Shown: one piece after another, positions 15,513 through 23,679 of the stretch
Layout: the number at the start of each line of letters is the position of its first letter
Numbering within the stretch: position 1 is the stretch's first letter
From: JARRLC01 sp037387425
Lineage (GTDB): Bacteria; Pseudomonadota; Alphaproteobacteria; Rhizobiales; Rhodomicrobiaceae
Reading direction: 5' to 3'
Length of the DNA stretch: 26,944 nt
NCBI GenBank assembly: GCA_037387425.1
Contig: JARRLC010000031.1
Coordinates: 1-26,944 of the forward strand
Notes under the pieces: generated by a model
Databases searched by the model: none
What the model was told of the DNA's origin: nothing
What the model saw: only the letters and a program-made list of their open reading frames with translations
Made by a program: the position numbers and the translations under genes

Positions 15513-17040
15513 TGAATAGCTCGAACGGCGTACGTAACAGAATGTAGAGATCAAAGTAGATCGACCAGTTTTCGATGTAGTAGAGGTCGTGCTCAACGCG
15601 GCTCTTGATCTTCGTGTAGGTATCGGTTTCACCACGCCAGCCGTTGATCTGCGCCCAGCCGGTAATTCCTGGTTTCACCTTGTGGCGGGCGAAATAGAGG
15701 TCAACCACTTTGTCATAGAGTTGGCCGTCTGCCTTGGCTTGGGTTGCATGAGGACGCGGACCAACCAGAGACAACTCTCCGCGAAGGACGTTGAATAGCT
15801 GTGGCAACTCGTCAAGGCTGGTTTTGCGGATAAAACGCCCGACAGGGGTCACGCGCGCATCGCCACGGGTCACTAGTTTTGAAGCATCCGCATCGCACTG
15901 CTTCACATACATCGAGCGGAACTTGAATATCTCAATCAGCTCATTATTGAACCCGATGCGCTTTTGCCGGAAGAACACGGGGCCGCCGTCCTGGAGTTTA
16001 ACCGCAAGCGCCACGAAAATCATCACCGGCGCGAGGAGGACGATCATGGCCGAGGCCACAATCTTGTCGAGTAGCCACTTGAGCAGATAGTCCCACCCGG
16101 AAATTGGCTTGTCCGCAACATTCAGCAGTGGGATATCGCCGATGCGGGAGAGACCCTTCGGTTTAAGCGGTAATATTTCGGAATGGGCAACGATGTGCAC
16201 ATTGATAGGAAACAGTTTCAATTCATTAATGATGCGTTCAATGCGTGCGCGGTCATTGAGAGGCACCGCAATGAGTACCGTATCGATCTGCATCGTTTGG
16301 GCGTAGTTGAGAAGTGCGCACACAGCTCCTTTGGGATGTCCGTCACAATTCTCTCCATGATCGGCAAGCTTGTCACAGTCGAAAAACACGCCCAATAAAC
16401 GAAAGTCTCTCCTGCTGCTTCGGCTCAGACGCCTTGCCACCTGTTCGGCCCTGTCGCGGGTGCCGATGATGACGATATTGCTTATATTTTCATCGGGCTG
16501 TGTGAGTGAACGCAAAGTGCTCAACAAGATTAGGCGCGTTAATATCATGATCGCACCGGCGCCGAAGTACCAGGAGACCAGCCAGACGCGCGAGAACTCG
16601 GAACTGGCTTTGGCGAAAAACACAACGCCCAGGGTAAGCCCTAGCACAATTGTCCACGCCACCGATAAGCGAACCAGATCGCGAAATCCGCCAGTTGTCG
16701 AATTGTTGGAATAGAGCTTAAACCGGGTAAAGACGACGGCTGTGAAGAACCCTGTTGCAGATACTGCGAGCCGATAGAATTGTTCCTGAACCGGCGTCGG
16801 CATTGTGACATAGAACATAAAGACAAGATAGCCGACAAGAACGACCACGATCACATCCAGAAGCCGCAAGACGCCACTTACCACAAGTGGCGTGATGCTG
16901 CTATTGCTGGCAGCTAGACGAAACTTTTCGGGATTGCTTGCATCGATTTCGGCAGCTTGTGACTCATCTGCCAATATCCTTTCGCCTTCGGAGTCGTCTG
17001 TCACCGCCTCAGGCGCAAACACTTGCTTTTCATTTCTCAT
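15493..17040 (-). CDS. undecaprenyl-phosphate sugar-1-phosphate transferase (priming enzyme)
   Basis: This 515-residue polyprenyl glycosylphosphotransferase of the WcaJ/PssY type starts each repeat unit by moving a sugar-1-phosphate from a UDP-sugar to undecaprenyl phosphate. It has an N-terminal four-to-five-helix membrane part (about 50-175), a nucleotide-binding-like domain with VIIGTRDRAEQVARRL (190-205), a further membrane segment (about 325-348), and the catalytic domain. Catalytic motifs are GPVFFRQKRIG (353-363), FKFRSM (372-377), SLDELPQLFNVLRGELSLVG (408-427) and KPGITGWAQINGWRGET (456-472). In the family a Glu/Asp pair around the DELPQ segment is needed for activity. Glucose is the likely sugar by family, but this is not proven. 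Start ATG 17040; an AAAGG lies somewhat far upstream. Confidence 0.94.
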   Translation of the reverse strand: MRNEKQVFAPEAVTDDSEGERILADESQAAEIDASNPEKFRLAASNSSITPLVVSGVLRLLDVIVVVLVGYLVFMFYVTMPTPVQEQFYRLAVSATGFFTAVVFTRFKLYSNNSTTGGFRDLVRLSVAWTIVLGLTLGVVFFAKASSEFSRVWLVSWYFGAGAIMILTRLILLSTLRSLTQPDENISNIVIIGTRDRAEQVARRLSRSSRRDFRLLGVFFDCDKLADHGENCDGHPKGAVCALLNYAQTMQIDTVLIAVPLNDRARIERIINELKLFPINVHIVAHSEILPLKPKGLSRIGDIPLLNVADKPISGWDYLLKWLLDKIVASAMIVLLAPVMIFVALAVKLQDGGPVFFRQKRIGFNNELIEIFKFRSMYVKQCDADASKLVTRGDARVTPVGRFIRKTSLDELPQLFNVLRGELSLVGPRPHATQAKADGQLYDKVVDLYFARHKVKPGITGWAQINGWRGETDTYTKIKSRVEHDLYYIENWSIYFDLYILLRTPFELFNDKQAY

Positions 17041-17176
17041 GACGACGCGCTTACCTTTCGCGATATCTTAGATATCCGAGTGCCAACTCACTAAGAAATG
17101 GCAATCTCAACTCATGTGTTCCGCTTAAGATGTTGTTACTATTTATCTTTTGTGCATCAGGTCATTGGATTTAGCC

Positions 17177-18262
17177 TCAGCCGACATTGGTTCGGCGAAA
17201 TCGGTTTAAGAGCGCAAACGGTGCGCCCGTCATATAGGTGGAGTTGTAGATCAACGACTGATAGTCACCGTTCAAAGACACACGCGGCAGCGCCATAAGG
17301 TGACTGGCGTGTTCGGGAAAAAGCATCCCTTTTCTGGTGGTGACTGCCGTCTTGAAACCATGTGAGGCGACAAGATCGAAGTCGCGAGGGCCAGCGCTGT
17401 CAACGCCACCATAGGGATAGGCGAAATGCTCGATCTGGCAGCCAACCGCTTCTTGCAGACGGTCCAATCCTTCGGCTATTTCCGCCTGCGCCCGCGCCTC
17501 ATCGAGCTTCGCCAGCGCATAATGCGATTTCGTGTGCGCTCCGATGGTGACGAGCGGATCTTCCGCGATACTGCGAACTTCGTTCCAATCCATGATAAGG
17601 CCACGCGTGAGAGCGCACATATCGACGGCGTGGCGTTCGCAAAGGTTCCTTACCTGATGGCGTAGGTTGTCTTCGTCTATGCGCTGCCCTTGCCAGTAGG
17701 CGTAGATTGTGTTGAAGGCAGACCATTTCTGGTCAACGGTTGCACACGGAAATTCTGTGCTAACACCGTCAAGCTTGACACTGATCCGCTCATTCTCGGC
17801 AATGACTTTCTCCAGGGCGAGCCACCACAATTCTCCGCTGCCGTCCGGGTAATCGGAGGGCACATAAATAGTCATCGGCAGGTTGTATTTGCGGAACAAC
17901 GGCAAGGCGATTTCGAGGTTATCGCGATAGCAGTCATCAAAGGTGAAGCAAACGAAGCGGCGGCTCGGCTCGTCGGAGGTCAGCCGCGCAAACATCTCGT
18001 CGGGATTTACCACATCCAGTCCCGCTTGAAGCACCTGAACGATGACAGCTTCGAGAAATTCCGGCGTGATCGAGAGAATACGGTTGGGAGAAAATGCGGG
18101 CGTTGGTTCGCGGTTGACCATATGCAGCATATAGATCATCCCGACGCCCTGCCAGTTGCGCGCCATCAGCCGATCGACGCCTGAATAGTGCAGGGCCTTG
18201 AGCCCGGCTTTCAGCAAATCGGCTTTGTTTACTTTTGGCTTTTTCAACCTGATTTTCATCAT
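17177..18262 (-). CDS. polysaccharide deacetylase (NodB homology)
   Basis: This 361-residue carbohydrate esterase family 4 protein removes N- or O-acetyl groups from sugars using a metal ion. It shows the first motif TFDDCYRDN (107-115), with the catalytic and metal-binding Asp pair, the second motif GAHTKSHYAL (241-250), with the two metal-binding His (243 and 247), and FAYPYGG (280-286). A long insert lies between motifs 1 and 2. No signal peptide is seen, so it probably acts in the cytoplasm or on the inner-membrane face. Two ATGs in tandem (18262, 18259) follow an AGGGG; the second has better spacing. The upstream 147 bases hold several repeats. In this locus it probably tailors the exopolysaccharide precursor. 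Confidence 0.92.
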   Translation of the reverse strand: MMKIRLKKPKVNKADLLKAGLKALHYSGVDRLMARNWQGVGMIYMLHMVNREPTPAFSPNRILSITPEFLEAVIVQVLQAGLDVVNPDEMFARLTSDEPSRRFVCFTFDDCYRDNLEIALPLFRKYNLPMTIYVPSDYPDGSGELWWLALEKVIAENERISVKLDGVSTEFPCATVDQKWSAFNTIYAYWQGQRIDEDNLRHQVRNLCERHAVDMCALTRGLIMDWNEVRSIAEDPLVTIGAHTKSHYALAKLDEARAQAEIAEGLDRLQEAVGCQIEHFAYPYGGVDSAGPRDFDLVASHGFKTAVTTRKGMLFPEHASHLMALPRVSLNGDYQSLIYNSTYMTGAPFALLNRFRRTNVG

Positions 18263-18409
18263 CCCCTACCTAGTGCATCGATCCAAACGAAGGCTGCAGC
18301 CGAGTTTGGAAAAATTGATGCATAAACAAAGAGCTAGTGCATTCATGCATGAATCTTCTGAATGCGTCAGTGCACTAGTGCTGCCCGTTTCCTCACTTGC
18401 TTTTGTTTC
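18263..18409. repeat. palindrome-rich intergenic segment before the deacetylase gene
   Basis: CTAGTGCA occurs directly at 18270-18277 and 18334-18341 and inverted (TGCACTAG) at 18371-18378. ATTCATGCATGAAT is a perfect palindrome at 18341-18354. A nested dyad has CCAAAC (18283-18288), the palindrome GGCTGCAGCC (18292-18301) and GTTTGG (18304-18309). No T-run follows on the minus strand, so it is not an obvious intrinsic terminator. Operator sites, an mRNA processing element or the scar of a rearrangement are possible. Confidence 0.55.
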
Positions 18410-19563
18410 TCAAAGGCGGCGGCCACCCAACTTCTTCCGAACTGTTTTGACGGTCGTCATTAATGCCGGATTTTCTTTCAATGTGCGTTTGGCCTGCTGT
18501 GCTAATTTCAGTCCAGAAACCAGAAGCATCCCACGAGCGCTGACTGGCCGGTATAAATCGACCAGCGGCTCGCCAGCTTTCTGCCATCGCTCTTTTTGCG
18601 GGGTGCGCCCGATGCCGAACTCACAAATCGTGTGCCCGCTCTGGCAGCACTCTTCGAAAAGCTTGTGCAGCAATTGGTCTCCAGGTGAGCTTTTGGTCAC
18701 AGCGGGATCCGTTGATAAGGAGCTGGAGAACATCGAATAGCAGTTCTGAAACGAGGCGCCTAAGATGGTCGCCGCGACCTCTCCGGCCACCTTCAGGACG
18801 CTTATTCGCAAGAGACGATCATCCCCCACCTTCGAGCGCTCGGCGAGACTGAGGAGAAAATTGCGAAATTCCGAGGTCGCCATGTCCGATTGAATGCCGC
18901 GTTCTTCCAGCCAATGCCGTTTCTGCTGTAGAAACGTGTCGATCAGTTCGGCGTATTGTTCGAAGCGAGCAGCATAGACCATTTCCACCGTGCCGAGCTT
19001 TTGCAGGTGATTAAGCCTACGCCGATAGGTTGCGGCGGTCTTTTTGCTGCCTCCTCTGCGCTCAAGCAGAGTGGCGAAATCCTTTTCCAGCGGCAGGAGC
19101 CAGAGATTTGATGCGGCGCTCATACAGTCGTTGAGGGCGAGCGGATTGGTGCGTCCGTCCCAAACGGTCGGCATGTTTTTCAAGGTCACAGCGCCGATGG
19201 CAGGGCCGTGACTTATTGCTTTCCGCAAGATCTCTTCGACCGTTGCAGGTGTCATATCGGCATAAAAATCGTTGTGAATCAGTGCGATATTCATGTTGCA
19301 GTGTTTGCCGCCGAGAAAGCTAAGCGTCGGGACACCGGCAATCCGCCCAACGCCAAACGGCAGCAGTGCAACGGCGCGACCTTCCCTTTTAACGACAACG
19401 ATATGCGGTTTGACGCCAGCCGCTACGCCAAGCGTTGACTGCCAGGCATCGAGGAAGTCAAAGCGTTGATAGACTGTAGCAGGCGCCTGGTGTTCCAGTT
19501 CACGCCATACGTGTTCTGCGTCCTGCATCCGTTGATAGACTGTAACGTCAAACATCGCTGGCT
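18410..19563 (-). CDS. CelD/BcsL-type acetyltransferase, copy 2 (5' end in assembly gap)
   Basis: This is the same family as the gene at 11508, with the same start and end blocks (VTVYQRMQD, FLDAWQSTLG, CEFGIGRTPQKERW, VDLYRPVSARGMLL). An ATG at 19555 gives 381 residues. However, the frame stays open from there to the run of Ns at 19564, and the codons before this ATG (Pro-Ala) align one by one with copy 1. The true start therefore probably lies in or beyond the gap, adding some 35 residues. The central part (acceptor side, around residues 170-300) differs strongly from copy 1, so the two may act on different substrates. It lies between the beta-helix gene and the deacetylase gene, in the same direction. 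Confidence 0.83.
18415..19555 (-). repeat. long inverted repeat, right copy
   Basis: This is the partner of 11593-12740 in opposite orientation. The match is high at both ends and low in the middle. The assembly gap starts 8 bases beyond the matching part, as would happen if the repeat broke the assembly. Confidence 0.85.
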
Positions 19564-19595
19564 NNNNNNNNNNNNNNNNNNNNNNNNNNNNNNNN
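19564..19595. other. assembly gap (32 Ns)
   Basis: A run of 32 unknown bases at the 5' end of acetyltransferase copy 2. Its true length is not known. It hides the start of that gene and most of the spacer to the beta-helix gene. Confidence 0.98.
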
Positions 19596-19618
19596 CACTG
19601 GAGCGCAGAAGTTTTTCG

Positions 19619-20977
19619 TCACCGCACCAGATTGCTGGAAAGCTCTATATTCGACGGCGGGGCCGCCTTGTTGCTCGTCAGTTCTAAACCGATGGGCTTA
19701 TCGCCGTTCAGGGTGCGTATGCCTCCTTGGCGCGCGCCAGCAATCAAGTTGCCGCTGATAAGGGCGCGTCCGGCAAAAATACTGCTGCTGATTCCGATGC
19801 CGACGCCGGCTTCGCGCACGATATTGTTGGTTACTGACACATCTCGTAGATGGCGGCCCCAGCCAATGCCGATGCCCAAAACCGGAGCATTTTCAATAAC
19901 GTTGCCGCTGATCTGAGTGTCGGCTTCCGCGAAGATGCCCACACCGCGCCGGTCGGGATCATCCCGCACGAAGAGGTCGCGCACGAGGTTGCCCTCAACG
20001 ACCGCCAATCGACCGCCTCGGTTGAAATTGGTGACGACGATGCCAGTGGCCGCACGTTCGACCAGGTTATTGGCGATGACGGCGCCCTCGAAGTCGAATT
20101 CGGCATAGATGGCGACCTCGCCGAGATCAGCGCAAGAATTAGTGGTAATCAGGATATTCGATCCGGCATTCGAGCGGACAGCCGAATAAGCGCAATGTGC
20201 AATGCGATTGCCAGTCACGATGACATCGGCCGCCCTAAACACGTTGATTCCATTGCCGTTCTGACCGCTACCGCCGTTTTTGGCCGCGATATGCTCGACA
20301 CGGTTATTTGCAACGATCGTCGCGTCGCTGCCCTTTTGGGCGCGCCAAATCTGGATGCCGTTGTTGTCGCAATGGTGCACATGGTTGCTGGCGATTTCGA
20401 GCCCCGTGGCGTCGCGGCTAAAGATCCCCGTGGTTCCCGCCCCCTTCACCTCGTTATGGACGATGCGCCCTTGGCAGCCGTATAGCGCTATCCCCATGCG
20501 CCCCGCCTCAAGGATCTGGCAATTTTCGATGACCAGGTTTCGGCAATTTTGGCAGGTCACGGCTCCTTCGTGATCGTCATTTCCCGTACGGGCGCCGTCG
20601 ATGGTAAGGCTGGTAACGCTGACATTGTCGGTGTCAGATGCCGTTATTACGGCTTGCTTGCTGGCTCCGCGAATGATGCTACGCCCTGGCGTCCCCTGAA
20701 GTTGCGCCCCTGAGGGAAGTCTCAATTGTTCAACACGATAAGCACCGGGGGGTAGATAGAGAACCAAACCGGCTGAAGCTGCGGTATCGATAGCCGCTTG
20801 TAATGCCTCAGTCTGGAAAGCGCTCGTATTGGCTTTGACCCCGTAGGTGGTGGCTGCAACGATGGGGCTAAGTGTTTTTGGATTTTGGACAGCCGTTTCC
20901 GCGCGGGAGCCCGCGGGAAGCATCGCCGTCCCAAAACTGATCCCGCTAGCAATAACTAGCCGTCTTTTCAAATCCAT
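19619..20977 (-). CDS. Tat-type exported right-handed beta-helix protein (TIGR03808-like)
   Basis: This 452-residue protein starts MDLKRRLVIASGISFGTAML, with a twin-Arg and a hydrophobic stretch ending PAGSRA. This looks like a Tat signal with cleavage after about residue 26. The rest is made of short repeats of the kind [IV]xxNx[IV]xxxxxxGI, such as VIENCQILEAGRMGIALYG and IVANNRVEHI, typical of parallel beta-helix (pectate-lyase-like) folds. It begins with a pectate-lyase-type segment (YGVKANTSAFQTEALQAAID). I recognise it as like the twin-Arg-translocated repeat family TIGR03808 of Rhizobiales, whose function is not established. Its place in a polysaccharide locus suggests a lyase, epimerase or sugar-binding role; no catalytic residues can be assigned. 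Ribosome-binding site is weak. Confidence 0.82.
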   Translation of the reverse strand: MDLKRRLVIASGISFGTAMLPAGSRAETAVQNPKTLSPIVAATTYGVKANTSAFQTEALQAAIDTAASAGLVLYLPPGAYRVEQLRLPSGAQLQGTPGRSIIRGASKQAVITASDTDNVSVTSLTIDGARTGNDDHEGAVTCQNCRNLVIENCQILEAGRMGIALYGCQGRIVHNEVKGAGTTGIFSRDATGLEIASNHVHHCDNNGIQIWRAQKGSDATIVANNRVEHIAAKNGGSGQNGNGINVFRAADVIVTGNRIAHCAYSAVRSNAGSNILITTNSCADLGEVAIYAEFDFEGAVIANNLVERAATGIVVTNFNRGGRLAVVEGNLVRDLFVRDDPDRRGVGIFAEADTQISGNVIENAPVLGIGIGWGRHLRDVSVTNNIVREAGVGIGISSSIFAGRALISGNLIAGARQGGIRTLNGDKPIGLELTSNKAAPPSNIELSSNLVR

Positions 20978-21048
20978 AACAACACTGTCTCGTTTAGTCT
21001 TGCAAGCTTATGTAGTAGCGCAATATAATTGCCTGGTGTGCTTATGCT

Positions 21049-22329
21049 TTACATTGCGATCTGTTCGTTGTGTTGCTGTTCTGCTCCAAGAGAACGACAA
21101 TAGAAATTCTCGATTTCTTCCACCATGAGCTTGACGGAAAACCGCTCGCGGGTCACCTGCTGCAGCCAGTCCGCCCATTCTCTGAAAATCTCAGGCGAGT
21201 GCAAAAAGCGCTGCATTTCTTCTGCGAGCGGTGTGACGGCGTTCGGTTGGAGCAGGTGTATTTCTCCCCCCTCAACGATTTCCGGAATGCCGCCAACATC
21301 GGTAAGGATCATCGGCAAGCCAGCGGCGGCCCCCTCCAGCACGATGTACGGCAACGACTCGGCGAGCGAGGGAACAACGAGGCAGCGCCCCAGCGAGAAA
21401 GCCTGCCGCGCCGGTAGTTCGCCGTGGAAGGTCACCCGCTCGGCAAGGCCAAGATCTTTCGTAAGACGTTTGAAACGCTCCTCGTCTGGACCTCGGCCAA
21501 CGATGGCGACTTTGACATTGTGTTCTTTCGACAAAACGGCCATGGCGCGCAGCAATACCTCAACGCCCTTCAGATGCCGCAGCTCTCCGATAAATACAAA
21601 GTCGGCAGCAGTGTCGCCGCGGTCGTGTTTTGCAGCAGCAAACTCTTCGGGACGTAAGCCATTGTGAATGACCGAAACCGGGCAACGAGGACTGCCGATT
21701 TTTTTGCTATAGGTCGCATGACTAAAGGTGCTCTCGAAAATGAGCCCGTCCGTTAGTCCGGTCATCTGCTTTTCGAACTTGAGAAAAAATCTTCCCACAA
21801 GGCTGCCTGCGTCGTAGTGCATGCTGCCGCCATGGGGCGTGTAGAAAATACGCAAGAGATGTCCGGCTTTTTTCTGTGCTGTTCCGGCAAGCCGCGCCAA
21901 CGCTCCGCCCTTGGCGCCGTGACCGTGCACGATATCGGGTTTGATCGACGAAATAATCGCGTGGGCTCTCTTCACCGCAATCAGGTCGGAGAAACCAGGC
22001 TGGCGTCGCAGAGGTATGCGATGGATGCCAAGCGTACAATGGGGCGCCAACGCTGCGAGCTGCGCCTCGATACGTGAACTGGTGGCGCTTGCATCGCACA
22101 ACACGCCAACAGCATGACCGCGTCGCGATAGTTCGATGGAGAGATCGCAGACATGGCGAAAAAGGCCGCCTACTGGTGCGCGCAAAAATTGCAAAATGCG
22201 GAGCGGTTTGCCAGTCGCTTTGGAATCGTGTTCAAGCGAGTTCGCTTCTCCGCAATTTTCGTAAAGAGGGTCGTTTTCCCTAACTTTGGCGTCGAACTGC
22301 GATGAGGAGTATTCGCTTAAATTTGTCAT
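21049..22329 (-). CDS. glycosyltransferase family 4 (GT-B fold)
   Basis: This 426-residue sugar transferase uses a nucleotide sugar to extend the lipid-linked repeat unit on the cytoplasmic side. The N-terminal domain has LRILQFLRAPVGGLFRHVCD and DIVHGHGAKGGALARLAG. The C-terminal domain has VIHNGLRPEEF, FIGELRHLKGVEVLLRAM and the donor-binding ESLPYIVLEG, an EX7E motif, then GLPMILTDVGGIPEIV. This layout is standard for GT4. A longer reading begins at TTG 22344, but ATG 22329 is the more plausible start. Donor and acceptor sugars cannot be told. It lies 58 bases after the Aat-like gene and 71 bases before the beta-helix gene, all on the same strand. It is the only ordinary glycosyltransferase in the window. 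Confidence 0.93.
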   Translation of the reverse strand: MTNLSEYSSSQFDAKVRENDPLYENCGEANSLEHDSKATGKPLRILQFLRAPVGGLFRHVCDLSIELSRRGHAVGVLCDASATSSRIEAQLAALAPHCTLGIHRIPLRRQPGFSDLIAVKRAHAIISSIKPDIVHGHGAKGGALARLAGTAQKKAGHLLRIFYTPHGGSMHYDAGSLVGRFFLKFEKQMTGLTDGLIFESTFSHATYSKKIGSPRCPVSVIHNGLRPEEFAAAKHDRGDTAADFVFIGELRHLKGVEVLLRAMAVLSKEHNVKVAIVGRGPDEERFKRLTKDLGLAERVTFHGELPARQAFSLGRCLVVPSLAESLPYIVLEGAAAGLPMILTDVGGIPEIVEGGEIHLLQPNAVTPLAEEMQRFLHSPEIFREWADWLQQVTRERFSVKLMVEEIENFYCRSLGAEQQHNEQIAM

Positions 22330-22387
22330 GAAATCAAAACCCAATACTATAAATGCACAACACGTTTCGAATGAAATTCATGCCGCG

Positions 22388-23374
22388 TTACGTGGTTATT
22401 ACATCTGGTGTAATATCCGATGCCGACTTCTTGCGCTTTGGCGGCCCTTCCGCGGGGTTCCAGTCGCCAATGTTAAGACTTGGATCGAACCACCAGCGTT
22501 TCGCAGATTTGGGAGCAGGTTTCTGGAGATGAACGCGAAGGTCGCGGCGTGGCATGTTGTGATAGCCGAGCGCACGATAGTCATCGGTCATGTGCTTTGA
22601 ATCGATGAGGACGAAGCCCCAATCGGCCAGATGTCCCGCAAGGACCGCTAAAGCAATGTTTGAAACGTGGCTTTCCGTCTGAAAGCTGCCCTCATGAACA
22701 AACACCGTGCCGACATCGTAGCCGTAAAGGCCACCGACCAGTTCGCCATCGACATCCCAGATGTCAACCGAGTGCATATGGCCAGCATCGAAGAGGTCGA
22801 GCGCAGTACGCAGCATCGTCGGCGCAATCCTGGTCTGGCGCTGATGTTTGCTGTGCAGGGCCGCACAACCGGCGAGCACACCTACCGGATCCGCGTCGAA
22901 AGTGATGCGGTAGCGTCTGCTACGCAGGAAACGCGCAGTCGTCTCCGAGATCTTCAGGTCTGAAAAGGAAAGCACGCAGCGTTCTTCCGGCGACCACCAT
23001 TTCATTGGATCAACATGCCCCATGGCGTAGAGCCCCTTGCGCATGCCTTCCATCATGGTTTCAACGCTGGTATCTCCCACGACGCCACAAAGCCCGGAAG
23101 CTCCTGGCCGCTTTCGTTCCGGATCAGGCAGCTTGCGCGCCACAGCGGGCGTCAAATAGTGATGGATCATCATGCCGATGATTTTGGGGAACGCTCCGAT
23201 GCGTTTTGGTTGAAGCGCCCAGGCCAGCGCCAAGATGTGGCGAACCAAGGCGACGTCCAACGGTTCATGCGGAAGGACATGTCCGTGCCGCTTCAGGGGG
23301 GACATCCTCGGCGAGGAACCGTTGCTATCTTTCGGTTCCGTTGCCCGATGCTCAGCTATCGATTTTTCCAGCAT
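22388..23374 (-). CDS. Aat-like protein (leucyl/phenylalanyl-tRNA-protein transferase fold)
   Basis: This 328-residue protein resembles Aat, which moves Leu or Phe from tRNA to N-terminal Arg or Lys of proteins. Matching parts are GDTSVETMMEGMRKGLY then WWSPEERCVL (126-135), HSVDIWDVDGELVGGLYGYD (201-220), a GSF segment (229-231), SNIALAVLAGHLADWGFVLI (238-257) with Asp258 of the LIDxx motif kept, and MPRRDLRVHL. Differences are an extra N-terminal region of about 90 residues, LIDSK in place of LIDCQ, and HEGSF in place of GESMF. GGAG lies 9 bases before the ATG. It sits inside the polysaccharide gene series, 33 bases after the end of the Wzz-like coding region, so it may act on a sugar or lipid rather than protein. 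Reduced activity is also possible. Confidence 0.78.
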   Translation of the reverse strand: MLEKSIAEHRATEPKDSNGSSPRMSPLKRHGHVLPHEPLDVALVRHILALAWALQPKRIGAFPKIIGMMIHHYLTPAVARKLPDPERKRPGASGLCGVVGDTSVETMMEGMRKGLYAMGHVDPMKWWSPEERCVLSFSDLKISETTARFLRSRRYRITFDADPVGVLAGCAALHSKHQRQTRIAPTMLRTALDLFDAGHMHSVDIWDVDGELVGGLYGYDVGTVFVHEGSFQTESHVSNIALAVLAGHLADWGFVLIDSKHMTDDYRALGYHNMPRRDLRVHLQKPAPKSAKRWWFDPSLNIGDWNPAEGPPKRKKSASDITPDVITT

Positions 23375-23407
23375 GTGGCGTTCTCCGAGTTGGCAACAAA
23401 CGGCCGG

Positions 23408-23679
23408 TCAATGCGGAATCAAGGCTGTGACGACATTGTCTCCCCCGACCCTTCGGAGTTGCTGTACAGCTTTCGTGACATCGTCAGGCATGCTGGCGCC
23501 GCCTTGCACCACAAGCAGCTTCAGACCGGTACGAACAGCCTGCAAAAAGACGTTATCCGTCTGTTGCAGACACGGTGCGACAACGACGACAAGGTCAAAA
23601 TTTCGTTCGAGATATTTGAGCATGTTGGTGAAGGCGGAGTACTGAATAATACCGTCGTTCCACCCAAATCCGCCACCGC
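23408..23679 (-). pseudogene. displaced C-terminal part of the Wzz/GumC-like gene
   Basis: Another frame of the minus strand continues the ATPase-like domain: GIIQYSAFTNMLKYLERNFD, then LVVVVAPCLQQTDN and LKLLVVQGG, ending at a stop at 23408. FDLVVVVAPCLQ fits the usual Walker B region (YDLVIIDSPP) of bacterial tyrosine-kinase-like domains, with the acidic residue replaced. It joins the upstream frame by a shift of one base between about 23660 and 23686. Runs in that interval are six Ts (23680-23685) and CCC (23663-23665). One extra base in either would give one protein of roughly 500 residues. Confidence 0.7.

Noticed and set aside
15513..15635. N-terminal extension of the Wzy-like ORF
   Set aside because: The extra 41 residues are rich in Ser, Thr and Arg and lie antiphase over the conserved C-terminus of the sugar transferase; the ATG at 15512 overlapping its stop is a better start.
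18283..18309. Intrinsic terminator for acetyltransferase copy 2
   Set aside because: The dyad is strong but no T-run follows on the minus strand, so I list it only as a repeat element.
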